From RUG11894 sp964344335 (GTDB lineage Bacteria > Bacillota > Clostridia > Peptostreptococcales > Anaerovoracaceae): 64,000 nt of DNA. The stretch spans positions 1-64,000 of the forward strand of contig CAYFMW010000004.1 in the NCBI GenBank assembly GCA_964344335.1, read 5' to 3'. The position numbers and the translations under genes were made by a program. This document shows, piece after piece, positions 14,969-23,734 of this stretch. The notes under the pieces are model-generated. The model worked only from the letters and a program-made list of their open reading frames with translations. It made no database searches and was not told the DNA's origin. Position 1 is the first letter of the stretch, and each line of letters opens with the position of its first letter.

Positions 14969-15825
14969 CGAATAAGCATAGAGGAACGGCATACCTATTG
15001 ATGACGGGTCTTTTTTTCTCCATAGGAGGCCTCTGCATAAAGTTGGTGCCCTGGGGCGCCATGGCCACGAACGGAGCGCGCTGCGCCATATCAGGTCTGA
15101 TAATTTTCCTGTATGTTAAATTTACCGGGCATAAGATAAAAATAAATAAGACGATTATCCGGGGGGCTTTCGCAATCGCGGTTACGAGCGCCATCTACGC
15201 GAGCGCGGTAAAGCTTACGACCGCGGGGGCGGCCATAGTAATTCAGTTTACCGCACCGATATGGACCATGCTGTTCGGTCTTCTCATATATCGAAAGAGA
15301 CCTCGCAGAATCGATATAACGGCGTCGGTCGCCGTGCTTGCTGGCATTGCGGTATGCTTCTACGATGGCTTTGCGGAGGGGCGCACGGCGGGCAACCTGC
15401 TTGCGCTCGTGAGCGGCATAACATATAGCGGAGTATTTCTGTCGAACGCGAGCGAGGATTCCGATTCGCTAAGCTCCTTCCTTATCGGTCAGATTGCGGG
15501 CGGGCTCGTTTCCTTGCCCTTCATTATACAGAGCGATTTTGCCGCCCTCGGAACGAAGGGCATTTTGGCGATCATCGCCATGGGGGTATTTCAGCTGGGC
15601 CTTGGATATATATTTTTGGCCAAGGGACTGCAGCTCGTACCACCCGTAACTGCATGCCTCATCACCGGGATAGAACCCGTTCTCAACCCCATTTGGGTAT
15701 CGCTTTTCTACGGCGAGAAGGTCAGCCCGCTCTTTGTCCTCGGCGGCGCGATAGTGCTTGTTTCGGTTACATTGTACGAGATTGCGGGCTCAAGAAAGGA
15801 TAAAAATACCCCCCTACCCGAGTGA
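14965..15825 (+). CDS. EamA/DMT-family transporter
   Basis: A 286-residue membrane protein with about ten helices arranged as two EamA repeats (residues roughly 5-135 and 145-280), typical of drug/metabolite transporters that export small metabolites. The GTG at 14965 is preferred to TTG at 14959 because GGAGGA at 14950-14955 sits nine bases away. EPVLNPIWV in the second repeat is a family mark. Substrate unknown. It overlaps whiA by four bases. Confidence 0.83.
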   Translation: MTNKHRGTAYLLMTGLFFSIGGLCIKLVPWGAMATNGARCAISGLIIFLYVKFTGHKIKINKTIIRGAFAIAVTSAIYASAVKLTTAGAAIVIQFTAPIWTMLFGLLIYRKRPRRIDITASVAVLAGIAVCFYDGFAEGRTAGNLLALVSGITYSGVFLSNASEDSDSLSSFLIGQIAGGLVSLPFIIQSDFAALGTKGILAIIAMGVFQLGLGYIFLAKGLQLVPPVTACLITGIEPVLNPIWVSLFYGEKVSPLFVLGGAIVLVSVTLYEIAGSRKDKNTPLPE

Positions 15826-15836
15826 GGCAAGGGGGT
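15801..15836 (-). terminator. intrinsic terminator of the rubrerythrin-desulfoferrodoxin operon
   Basis: On the minus strand the arms ACCCCCT and AGGGGGGT enclose a 14-base loop and are followed by ATTTTTA. It lies 30 bases beyond the desulfoferrodoxin stop and overlaps the 3' end of the convergent transporter gene. Confidence 0.7.
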
Positions 15837-15865
15837 TAGGCTGAAAGCCGTTCTTTATCTTGATT

Positions 15866-16249
15866 TTAAAGCTTTGTGGCCCAAAGTCCGTGAAGGTTGC
15901 AATACTCGTAGACTGCAACTGCCTTATCGTTTGCGAGTGCGAATTCGGCTTCGGGGGCATCCCCGGGCTTGAGGCACTTGCGCTGTCCGCCGTTCTCTGT
16001 CTTTACATATATCCACTGGATATAGTGCGCATCGATCATCGGATGTTCCACTGAACCCACCTTGACCTTAATCTTGTCGCCTTCGACCTTAACTTCGGGA
16101 AGGTGCTTTTCGCCGGCGCCTTCTTCGACGGTTTGAACTTCCATCTGAGTCATGGGCTGACCGCAGCAGAACATGGGAACTCCGGAATCGAGGATCTTAC
16201 CTGCCTGATTTCCGCAGATCTCGCACTTAAAAAATTTAACTTCGCACAT
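15866..16249 (-). CDS. dfx: desulfoferrodoxin / superoxide reductase (class I)
   Basis: A 127-residue two-iron superoxide reductase. The N-terminal desulforedoxin domain binds a rubredoxin-like iron through Cys9, Cys12, Cys28 and Cys29. The catalytic domain has EKHLP with Glu47, Lys48 and His49, then His69, His75, Cys117 and His120 as ligands of the active-site iron. It reduces superoxide to hydrogen peroxide without making oxygen, using electrons from rubredoxin-like donors. It is downstream of rubrerythrin, which can then remove the peroxide, so the two form a complete anaerobe-type detoxification operon. Confidence 0.95.
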   Translation of the reverse strand: MCEVKFFKCEICGNQAGKILDSGVPMFCCGQPMTQMEVQTVEEGAGEKHLPEVKVEGDKIKVKVGSVEHPMIDAHYIQWIYVKTENGGQRKCLKPGDAPEAEFALANDKAVAVYEYCNLHGLWATKL

Positions 16250-16297
16250 AGGTGATTTTTCCTTTCCGTCCCGGCTTACCCGGCCGAGGACTTGTCA

Positions 16298-16849
16298 TTA
16301 ATAGTTGGCGCAGTTAATTTCGAAGAAGCTCTGGGGATGTACGCATACGGGGCAAATCTGAGGAGCCTTTGTGCCGCCTACTATATGCCCGCAGTTTCTG
16401 CATTCCCAAACCTTAGTCTCGCTCTTTTCGAATACCTGCTTGGTCTCGACATTCTTAAGAAGGGCACGATAGCGCTCCTCATGATGCTTTTCGACTGCAG
16501 CTACTCCGCGGAATCTCTCGGCCAGATCGTGGAAACCTTCCTTGTCCGCGGTTTCGGCAAATTCCTTATACATCTGCGTCCACTCGTAGTTCTCGCCCAG
16601 AGCGGCATCGAGAAGATTAGCTGCGGTGTCTCCGATTCCGCCCAGCTCCTTGTACCAGAGCTCGGCGTGCTCCTTTTCGTTAGCAGCGGTCTTGAGGAAG
16701 AGCTCTGATATCTGCTCGTATCCTTCCTTCTTAGCGACGGATGCGTAATAGGTGTACTTGTTTCTAGCCTGAGATTCGCCGGAGAATGCCTCCTGCAGGT
16801 TTTTTTCTGTCTGTGTCCCTACATAGGGATGTTTTTTGTTGTTATCCAT
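16298..16849 (-). CDS. rbr: rubrerythrin
   Basis: A 183-residue non-haem iron peroxidase that reduces hydrogen peroxide to water. The N-terminal four-helix bundle has ExxH diiron motifs (for example NEKEHAELW and VEKHHEERY) and the C-terminal rubredoxin domain has CRNC and CPVC. The ATG at 16849 is chosen because AAAAGGAGG precedes it; the in-frame ATG at 16882 does not. It is first in the minus-strand operon with desulfoferrodoxin, separated by 48 bases, and its promoter is overlapped by a PerR-box-like palindrome. Confidence 0.95.
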   Translation of the reverse strand: MDNNKKHPYVGTQTEKNLQEAFSGESQARNKYTYYASVAKKEGYEQISELFLKTAANEKEHAELWYKELGGIGDTAANLLDAALGENYEWTQMYKEFAETADKEGFHDLAERFRGVAAVEKHHEERYRALLKNVETKQVFEKSETKVWECRNCGHIVGGTKAPQICPVCVHPQSFFEINCANY

Positions 16850-16882
16850 ATTATTTTTGCCTCCTTTTAAAAGAAATAACAT

Positions 16883-16897
16883 ACATAATTATTATAC
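16883..16897 (-). promoter_or_regulatory. PerR-box-like operator over the rbr -10 element
   Basis: The 15-base palindrome ACATAATTATTATAC matches the PerR consensus TTATAAT-N-ATTATAA at 11 of 14 fixed positions. It contains the minus-strand -10 TATAAT (16891-16896), about 40 bases ahead of the rubrerythrin start. PerR is the Fur-family peroxide sensor that controls rubrerythrin and desulfoferrodoxin genes in Clostridium acetobutylicum, so de-repression by peroxide or oxygen is the likely control. No perR gene is in the window. Confidence 0.6.
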
Positions 16898-17014
16898 ATG
16901 AAAGGAGAGATTTAATAAAGTCGTATGTAAGGATTGAGTTTTATTTTACATAAGTGGATGGCAAGTATGAAAGGTGCATCTTTTAGCTTTGTGCTATCGC
17001 AAGGGCGAGTTTTT

Positions 17015-17023
17015 TGGTAGAAT
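17015..17023 (+). promoter_or_regulatory. extended -10 promoter for gltX
   Basis: TGGTAGAAT has the TG of an extended -10 element followed by TAGAAT (17018-17023), about 43 bases before the gltX ATG. No -35 box or T-box leader is apparent. Confidence 0.45.
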
Positions 17024-17065
17024 ACAATGTATGTGTATTGCGATGCAAAGGTAGAGGAATGATAA

Positions 17066-18721
17066 ATGGATTATAGAAGACTTGCAGAATTGATTTTTCC
17101 CGAAGTAAAGGAGAGCGCGGAGCATTGGGAGCGGTGCTATCCCGAGCGGAATCTTCCCGAAGGGGCGAAGGTTACGAGGCTCGGCCCCAGCCCAACGGGA
17201 TACATACACCTGGGGAATCTCTACGGGGCGCTCATCGATGAGCGGCTGGCAAAGCAGAGCGGCGGAGTATGTTTTCTGCGAATAGAGGATACGGACGAGA
17301 AGCGCGAGGTCGAGGGAGCGGTGAATATGCTGCTGGAGGGCCTGGACTACTTCGGCATACATTTCGACGAGGGCGTGACTGCGGATTCCGAGATCGGCGA
17401 TTACGGACCCTACAGGCAGAGCGATCGCAGTGCTATATATAAGACTTTCGTAAAGAAGCTCGTCTCCGAGGGCAAGGCCTACCCCTGTTTTATGAGCGAG
17501 GAGGAGATTGCCGAGACGAGAGCTTACCAGGAAGAGAATAAACTCAATTCGGGAATCTACGGCGAGTTTGCAAGGCACAGAAATCTGAGCCTGGAGGAAG
17601 TTGAAGCGCGCATTGCAGCGGGAGAGGAATTCGTCGTTCGCTTCAAATCCGAAGGGGATTTAAAGAATTATGTAAGCGTGGATGACGCGATACGCGGTAA
17701 AATCTCCATGCCGGAAAACGATCAGGACATAGTTATATTAAAGAAAAACGGCCTTCCCACATATCATTTCGCCCATGTCGTCGACGATCATCTTATGAGG
17801 ACGACTCATGTGGTTAGGGGCGAGGAGTGGCTGGGCTCATTGCCGGTACATCTGCAGCTCTTCGAAGCCATGGGCTGGGAGCATCCGATATATTGCCACA
17901 ACAATGTGCTCATGAAGATCGACGAGGAGACGGGCGCGAGGCGCAAGCTCTCCAAGCGCAAGGATCCGGAGCTGGGGCTCGGATACTATAGGGAGCTCGG
18001 CTATTATCCGCAAGCCGTTCGCGAGTATCTGCTTACGATTCTCAATTCGGACTACGAGGAATGGCGCATGGCCAATCCCGACGCCGACCCCGATGATTTT
18101 CCCTTCTCCTGCGAGAAGATGAGCAGCAGCGGCACCCTCTTCGATGTGGAAAAGCTTAACGATATCTCCAAGGATGTGCTCGCAAAAAAGAGTGCGGAGG
18201 AGATATACGAGTTCGAGCTTTCCTGGGCAAATGAACATGAGCCGAAGAAGGCGCAGCTTCTGGAGGAAAATCGCGAAAAGATGCTCAGGGTCTTCGACAT
18301 AGACCGCGGCGGGGACAAGCCTCGCAAGGATTTTATATACGCGCAGCAGATATTCGAGTTCACCGGCTATTTCTTCGATGAGTATTTCAAAATAGAGGAT
18401 GAATTCCCTGCGGAATGCTCGAAGGAAGATATCGAGGAAATATTTAACAGATATAAGAAAACTTACGACGAGGTGGACGATAACAGCGAGTGGTTTGCCA
18501 AGATTCGCACGATTGCAAGCGATATGGGTTATGCGGCCAAGCCGCGGGACTACAAGAAGAACCCCGAGGAGTATAAGGGCCATGTAGGGCATGTCAGCAA
18601 CTGCATAAGGATTGCGCTTACGGGAAGATCCAGCAGTCCCGACCTCTGGACCATTCAGCAGATTATGGGTAGAGAGGTGGTCTTTGCGAGGCTGGACGGA
18701 GCTGTGGAGGCACTTCGATGA
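17066..18721 (+). CDS. gltX: glutamate-tRNA ligase
   Basis: A 551-residue class I aminoacyl-tRNA synthetase that charges tRNA with glutamate. The HIGH-type motif is HLGN (48-51) within GPSPTGYIHLGNLYGAL, and the KMSKS-type motif is KLSKR (294-298). It belongs to the longer clostridial variant (about 550 residues) with a short helical extension before the HIGH region. The region from about 310 to 551 is the anticodon-binding helical part. Its TGA overlaps the thrC ATG, so the two are translationally coupled. Confidence 0.93.
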   Translation: MDYRRLAELIFPEVKESAEHWERCYPERNLPEGAKVTRLGPSPTGYIHLGNLYGALIDERLAKQSGGVCFLRIEDTDEKREVEGAVNMLLEGLDYFGIHFDEGVTADSEIGDYGPYRQSDRSAIYKTFVKKLVSEGKAYPCFMSEEEIAETRAYQEENKLNSGIYGEFARHRNLSLEEVEARIAAGEEFVVRFKSEGDLKNYVSVDDAIRGKISMPENDQDIVILKKNGLPTYHFAHVVDDHLMRTTHVVRGEEWLGSLPVHLQLFEAMGWEHPIYCHNNVLMKIDEETGARRKLSKRKDPELGLGYYRELGYYPQAVREYLLTILNSDYEEWRMANPDADPDDFPFSCEKMSSSGTLFDVEKLNDISKDVLAKKSAEEIYEFELSWANEHEPKKAQLLEENREKMLRVFDIDRGGDKPRKDFIYAQQIFEFTGYFFDEYFKIEDEFPAECSKEDIEEIFNRYKKTYDEVDDNSEWFAKIRTIASDMGYAAKPRDYKKNPEEYKGHVGHVSNCIRIALTGRSSSPDLWTIQQIMGREVVFARLDGAVEALR

Positions 18722-20205
18722 TCTACGAGAGCACCAGAGGAAGGGCAACTGAGCGCAGCGTTTCCGAGGCTATAATTCAGGGCATCGCGGAGGACGGCGG
18801 GCTTTATGTGCCGAAGAGTTTTCCGCAGCTGGGGGCCATCGACCGCTCCTTTGTAGATATGGATTACATATCGCTCGCGCAGCTCGTATTGCGCCCATTT
18901 TTCGCTGAGTTCAGCGACTCGGAGCTTCTCGAATGCGTGCGGGGAGCCTACGGAAGCGGCTTTGACTGCGAGGAGACGGTGCCTCTTGTTAGCGCGGGGG
19001 ATGCGAACTTTCTCGAGCTCTACCACGGACCCACCGCGGCCTTCAAGGACATGGCCCTTCAGTTGATGCCGCATCTGATGAGCGCATCGCTCGATAAGTG
19101 CGGCGAGGAAAAGGATGTCTGCATACTCGTCTCGACCTCGGGAGATACGGGGATGGCGGCTCTTAAGGGTTTCGAGGATGTAGCACGCACGCTCATAATA
19201 GTATTCTTTCCCGCGGATGCGGTGAGCCCCGTTCAGGAGATGCAGATGAGGAGCGCCGGAGGCTCCAATGTCCGCGTCTTCGGAATACGCGGAAACTTCG
19301 ACGATGCCCAGCGCGCTCAGAAGGTGATGCTGGTGGACGAGGAGCTTGCCGGGAGCGCGGCGAGCCTCGGGTACAGATTTTCGGCCGCAAACTCCATGAA
19401 TATCGGAAGGCTCCTGCCTCAAATCGTTTACTATGTGAGGGGGTATGCCGCGATGCTTGTCGCAGGCCGCATCGCGCAGGGCGAGAAGATTAACATCTGC
19501 GTCCCTTCGGGCAATTTCGGAAATATCCTGAGCGCCTACTATGCAAAGAAGATGGGCGTTCCGGTGAATAAGCTCATATGTGCGTCCAACGAGAACAGGG
19601 TGCTCACAGACTTTTTCGAAAGCGGAATTTACGATGCGAACAGGCCCTTATTCGTGACTAATGCACCTTCAATGGATATAATAGTGTCCAGCAATCTGGA
19701 GAGGCTGCTGTACCATGCGAGCGGAGGCGATGCCGGGCAGGTTTGCAGGCTCATGACGGCTCTGGCTGCAAAGCGGCGCTACGAGCTTCCTTCAGGTATG
19801 AGGGCCGGACTTTCGGATTTTGCCGCAGGCTACGCTAGCCAGAAAGATGTTTTGAACGCGATAGGGGAAGTCTATCGCGAGTTCGAATATCTTATGGACA
19901 CGCATACCGCGGTCGCATATAAAGTATGGGAGGACTACCGCGATAGGAGCGGGGACGATACTCCGACCATAATAGCATCAACCGCCAGCCCATATAAGTT
20001 CGCCGAGGATGTCTGCAGGGCGATAGGAGCGGAGTGCGGCGAAGGAGTGAGCGCAGTGCGCTCGCTGCATTCGGCCTGCGGAATAAAGATACCGGAGCCC
20101 CTTGCGGATTTGGAAAACAGAAAAATTGTACACGACACTACTATAGGGCGTGAGGACATGAAGGCAGCCGTGGAAGCTGTGCTGAGCTCCTACGCCTCGC
20201 ATTGA
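18718..20205 (+). CDS. thrC: threonine synthase
   Basis: A 495-residue PLP enzyme converting O-phosphohomoserine to threonine. The PLP lysine is Lys110 in GPTAAFKDMALQ, and STSGDTGMAALKG is the phosphate-binding/SGDTG motif. The N-terminal segment SEAIIQGIAEDGGLYVP is typical of the long bacterial and fungal form. It is coupled to gltX by a four-base overlap and is followed 24 bases later by murC. No other threonine biosynthesis gene is present here. Confidence 0.93.
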   Translation: MIYESTRGRATERSVSEAIIQGIAEDGGLYVPKSFPQLGAIDRSFVDMDYISLAQLVLRPFFAEFSDSELLECVRGAYGSGFDCEETVPLVSAGDANFLELYHGPTAAFKDMALQLMPHLMSASLDKCGEEKDVCILVSTSGDTGMAALKGFEDVARTLIIVFFPADAVSPVQEMQMRSAGGSNVRVFGIRGNFDDAQRAQKVMLVDEELAGSAASLGYRFSAANSMNIGRLLPQIVYYVRGYAAMLVAGRIAQGEKINICVPSGNFGNILSAYYAKKMGVPVNKLICASNENRVLTDFFESGIYDANRPLFVTNAPSMDIIVSSNLERLLYHASGGDAGQVCRLMTALAAKRRYELPSGMRAGLSDFAAGYASQKDVLNAIGEVYREFEYLMDTHTAVAYKVWEDYRDRSGDDTPTIIASTASPYKFAEDVCRAIGAECGEGVSAVRSLHSACGIKIPEPLADLENRKIVHDTTIGREDMKAAVEAVLSSYASH

Positions 20206-20229
20206 TTTGGGCACTGCCCGGGAGAAAAT

Positions 20230-21669
20230 ATGGAACTCAACAATTACAGGCGCTTTCACTGCGTCGGTATAGGCGGAATAGGTCTTTCCGCTATCGCGGA
20301 AATTTTGCTGAGCAGGGGCATGAAGGTTTCCGGCTCCGATATCAAGGAGAGCCAGGTTACCGAGATGCTCAGAGGGCTCGGTGCGGAAATATATATAGGG
20401 CATGATGCGTATAATATCGGCGATGCCGAGGTTTTGATATACTCCGCCGCCGTCTCCCTCGAAAATCCCGAGATACTCAGGGCCAGGGAGATGGGAATCC
20501 CCTGCATTACGAGGGCAGACGCTCTCGGGGGGCTCATGTCGGACTACGAGCTTTCCATAGCGATATCCGGAACTCACGGAAAGACGACGACAACCTCCAT
20601 GGTCGGCCTGATATTGCAGAACGCGGGACTTTCGCCCACCGTTTTGGTAGGTGGAATGCTCAACGAATTCCACAGCAATGTCGTGGTCGGTGCGAGCGAA
20701 TACTTCGTAACCGAGGCCTGCGAGTATATGGACAGTTTCCTGTCTTTGAGCCCCCGCGTGGAGATAATACTCAACATCGATTCGGATCATCTGGATTATT
20801 TCAGGGATATCAACCATATCGCGATGTCATTCGAAAAATTCGCTTCTTCCGTGCCTGCCAACGGTTTCGTCGTGGCCTTCGATTCCAATCCTTTCGTCAA
20901 GGCGGTAACATCCAAGCTGGACTGCAAGGTGGTTAACTTTGGATTTAACGAGGAGAGCGAGTATTATGCCGGAGATATCTGCTTCAACAATCAGGGTATG
21001 CCGCAATACACTCTCTACAAATACGGGGAAAGGCTCATAGATATACAGCTGGGAGTTCCCGGCGAACATAATATCGTAAACAGCCTCGCTGCCGCGGCCT
21101 CGTGCCTGGAGCTGGGAGTTATGCCTGATGTCGTAAAGGCGACTCTCGAAAACTTCAAGGGTACCCGCAGGCGCTTCGATGTTATAGGTAAGAGCGATAA
21201 CGGGGTCTCCATAGTGGACGACTATGCCCACCATCCCACCGAGGTCAAGGCGACTCTCGCTGCCGCAAAGAAGCTCGATCATAAGAAGATATGGTGTCTC
21301 TTTCAGCCCCACACCTACACGAGGACAATTGCGCTTATGGATGAATTCGCCGCATCATTCGATGATGCGGATGTTGTGGTGCTCGCGGAGATTTATGCGG
21401 CAAGAGAAAATAATATCCATAAAATTTCTTCCAAGGCCCTCATGGAAAAAATTGTGGAGCGCAGTCCGGACAAGGATATCCATTTCTTTGCGGATTTCGA
21501 TGAAATCGCGAGCTTTGTGCACGATAACGCGGGCTGCGGAGACCTTGTAATTACCATGGGGGCGGGCGATATATACAGAGTCGGCGAGCTAATCCTTGAA
21601 AAGTGCGAAAATAGGAATATAATCTACGAGATAGAGGTATTTGCATGCGTTGAATACCCTGATGTGTGA
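20230..21669 (+). CDS. murC: UDP-N-acetylmuramate--L-alanine ligase MurC
   Basis: A 479-residue cytoplasmic ATP-dependent ligase that adds the first L-Ala to UDP-MurNAc. The N-terminal Rossmann domain begins with FHCVGIGGIGLSAIA; the ATP loop GTHGKTTTT is at residues 114-122; DYAHHPTEVKAT and FQPHTYTRT lie in the C-terminal ligase domain. The last 20 residues after the usual MGAGDIYRVGE end are an extension. It is followed by spoVG, as in many Clostridia, but purR, which often sits between them, is elsewhere in this window (41140). Confidence 0.95.
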   Translation: MELNNYRRFHCVGIGGIGLSAIAEILLSRGMKVSGSDIKESQVTEMLRGLGAEIYIGHDAYNIGDAEVLIYSAAVSLENPEILRAREMGIPCITRADALGGLMSDYELSIAISGTHGKTTTTSMVGLILQNAGLSPTVLVGGMLNEFHSNVVVGASEYFVTEACEYMDSFLSLSPRVEIILNIDSDHLDYFRDINHIAMSFEKFASSVPANGFVVAFDSNPFVKAVTSKLDCKVVNFGFNEESEYYAGDICFNNQGMPQYTLYKYGERLIDIQLGVPGEHNIVNSLAAAASCLELGVMPDVVKATLENFKGTRRRFDVIGKSDNGVSIVDDYAHHPTEVKATLAAAKKLDHKKIWCLFQPHTYTRTIALMDEFAASFDDADVVVLAEIYAARENNIHKISSKALMEKIVERSPDKDIHFFADFDEIASFVHDNAGCGDLVITMGAGDIYRVGELILEKCENRNIIYEIEVFACVEYPDV

Positions 21670-21697
21670 CAGCTTAAGTGGAAAGGCTGGTGTGTGT

Positions 21698-21979
21698 ATG
21701 CAGATCACAGATGTCCGCATTCGCAGGTTGGATAACGGCGGAAAGATGAAGGCCGTAGCCTCTGTCACCTTCGACAGCGAATTTGTCGTTCACGACATTA
21801 AGATTGTTGAGGGAGAGAGAGGTTACTTCGTTGCGATGCCGAACAAAAAGGTCGGCGATTCTTATAAGGATGTCGCTCATCCTTTGTGCGCTGAGACTCG
21901 CAGAAAGATTTCCGATGAAATTTTTTCCAGGTACATGGAAGTCGCTGGCCCTGTAGAAAGGACGGACCAAAAAAAGTAA
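21698..21979 (+). CDS. spoVG: SpoVG RNA/DNA-binding regulator
   Basis: A 93-residue SpoVG protein, a small nucleic-acid-binding regulator of septation, capsule and other surface functions; it is found in non-sporulating Firmicutes as well. The ATG at 21698 gives the standard N-terminus MQITDVRIRRL and has GGAAAGG about 12 bases upstream. The longer frame from 21641 overlaps murC and is rejected. A strong terminator follows. Confidence 0.95.
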   Translation: MQITDVRIRRLDNGGKMKAVASVTFDSEFVVHDIKIVEGERGYFVAMPNKKVGDSYKDVAHPLCAETRRKISDEIFSRYMEVAGPVERTDQKK

Positions 21980-21996
21980 CAGGACACACTCGACAA

Positions 21997-22028
21997 AGGC
22001 GGCGCGATGCGCCGCCTCTGTCTTTTTT
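21997..22028 (+). terminator. intrinsic terminator after spoVG
   Basis: Nine-base arms AGGCGGCGC and GCGCCGCCT enclose GAT and are followed by CTGTCTTTTTT. Confidence 0.9.
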
Positions 22029-22039
22029 CCTTTAAAATC

Positions 22040-22068
22040 TTTAAACTTGCGCTTCTCGGTGATATACT
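22040..22068 (+). promoter_or_regulatory. promoter for the prs operon
   Basis: TTTAAA (22040-22045), 17 bases, and TATACT (22063-22068) preceded by TG with one intervening base. It lies 50 bases before the prs ATG and just after the spoVG terminator. Confidence 0.5.
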
Positions 22069-22117
22069 TGAAAAGTCGATAAGATAATTCGGTGCATGCT
22101 GAAGAAAGGAATGGGAA

Positions 22118-23083
22118 ATGAACAGCGGAGTATTTGCAGATTATAAATTATTTGCGGGCAACGGCAATCGCGAACTTGCCGAGGAGATAGCCGGCATCAT
22201 GGGCAGAAGGCTGGGGGAATCGGAGGTTACCAAGTTCTCCGACGGCGAGGTTTCGGTGAGCCTCTACGAGACGGTTAGGGGCCTGGATGTATACATCATA
22301 CAGCCCACCTGCCATCCCGTTAACGACAACCTGATGGAGCTGTGCATAATGATAGACGCGGCCAAGAGGGCTTCCGCAGGCAGAATCAACGCCGTAATTC
22401 CCTATTACGGATATGCGCGCCAGGATCGCAAGGCCAAGGCCAGGGATCCGATTACCGCAAAGCTGGTCGCCGACATACTCAGCGCCGCGGGCGCGGACAG
22501 GATCGTTACTATGGATCTTCACGCATCTCAGATACAAGGATATTTCGATATCCCGGTGGATCACCTTAAGGGCATGCCTATACTATCGAGATATTTTCGT
22601 CAAAAGCTGGAGGACGAAGTGGATAATCTCGTCATAGTCTCTCCCGACCACGGTTCGGTGTCGAGGGCGAGGAGCTTTGCTCATCCCTTCGAAGCGCCCA
22701 TAGCCATAATAGATAAGCGCAGACCGAAGGCCAATGTTTCCGAGGTTATGAACATAATCGGAGATATCGAGGGCAAGGTCTGCATACTCACCGACGATAT
22801 GGTCGATACCGCGGGCACCATCTGCAACGCTGCGGAGATTCTTATTAAGAGGGGCGCAAAGAAGGTCTACGCGGGTGCGACTCACGCTGTGCTTTCAGGC
22901 CCCGCCATAGAGCGCATCAACAACTCGATGATAGAGGAAATGGTGCTTCTCAACACCATACCGCTTCCCGAGGAGAAGAAGATAGATAAAATAAAGATTC
23001 TCTCCGTAGCGCCTCTCTTTGCGGAGGCCATAATAAGCATATTTACAAACGACTCCGTCAGCAGACTCTTCGGGGAAAGATAG
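22118..23083 (+). CDS. prs: ribose-phosphate pyrophosphokinase
   Basis: A 321-residue PRPP synthase (ribose-5-phosphate plus ATP to PRPP plus AMP), feeding purine, pyrimidine, NAD, His and Trp pathways. SDGEVSVSLYETVRG holds the ATP/flexible-loop region, RQDRKAKARDPITAKL the catalytic loop, and ILTDDMVDTAGTI the PRPP-binding motif. ATG with GAAAGGAATGG upstream. It is followed six bases later by pth, the order seen in Bacillus and Clostridium without the intervening ctc. Confidence 0.96.
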   Translation: MNSGVFADYKLFAGNGNRELAEEIAGIMGRRLGESEVTKFSDGEVSVSLYETVRGLDVYIIQPTCHPVNDNLMELCIMIDAAKRASAGRINAVIPYYGYARQDRKAKARDPITAKLVADILSAAGADRIVTMDLHASQIQGYFDIPVDHLKGMPILSRYFRQKLEDEVDNLVIVSPDHGSVSRARSFAHPFEAPIAIIDKRRPKANVSEVMNIIGDIEGKVCILTDDMVDTAGTICNAAEILIKRGAKKVYAGATHAVLSGPAIERINNSMIEEMVLLNTIPLPEEKKIDKIKILSVAPLFAEAIISIFTNDSVSRLFGER

Positions 23084-23089
23084 CAAGGC

Positions 23090-23734
23090 ATGTATCTTAT
23101 CTGCGGACTTGGGAATCCCGGAAGGGAATATGAGCAAACCAGACATAATATGGGCTTTCTGACAATAGACCTGCTCTCGCAAAAGCTCGGGATAAAGGTC
23201 GGTAAGCTCAAGTTTCGTTCGCTTATAGGCGACGGGAGGATAGGCGCGCAGCGCGTAATCCTGATGAAGCCCCAGACCTACATGAACAGATCCGGCGAAG
23301 CGCTAAGAGAGATCGTCAGCTACTATGGGATAGAGCCTGAAAAACTTATCGTAATATATGACGATATAGATTTGGCCGTGGGCGAGCTTCGCATAAGAAA
23401 GAAGGGTAGCGCCGGAACCCACAACGGCATGAGGAGCATAATCTATCAGCTTCAATTCGACGATTTTCCGAGGATAAGGATAGGCACCGGCAAGAGCGAT
23501 ATCGTTCCGCTCGTCAGTTATGTTACGCAGAGACCGGACGAGAGTGAGATTCCTCCGCTGGCCGCGGCGATTGAAGATGCCGCTTCGGCATGCATAATGT
23601 GGGTCGAGGAAGGAATCGATGCCGCAATGCAGCGCTACAATCGTAAGCCCGAATCAAAAAATTCCGCCGAAAACCGGAAGCGCAAAGAATCCTCAAAGGA
23701 AGAAGCGATTTCTGAAGATGGGAAAGAGAATTAA
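23090..23734 (+). CDS. pth: peptidyl-tRNA hydrolase
   Basis: A 214-residue enzyme that recycles peptidyl-tRNAs released during translation. The catalytic His19 is in QTRHNMGF and the conserved Asp in YDDIDLAVG. GSAGTHNGMRSI is the tRNA-binding segment. The family is usually about 190 residues; here a charged Lys/Glu/Ser tail of about 25 residues is added. Its end overlaps the mfd start by 17 bases. Confidence 0.94.
   Translation: MYLICGLGNPGREYEQTRHNMGFLTIDLLSQKLGIKVGKLKFRSLIGDGRIGAQRVILMKPQTYMNRSGEALREIVSYYGIEPEKLIVIYDDIDLAVGELRIRKKGSAGTHNGMRSIIYQLQFDDFPRIRIGTGKSDIVPLVSYVTQRPDESEIPPLAAAIEDAASACIMWVEEGIDAAMQRYNRKPESKNSAENRKRKESSKEEAISEDGKEN

Noticed and set aside
16292..16708. Plus-strand 138-codon frame
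   Set aside because: It is the reverse complement of rubrerythrin, whose metal ligands are intact.
16900..17065. T-box leader before gltX
   Set aside because: No T-box motif (TGGNACCGCG-like) or terminator is present in the short leader.
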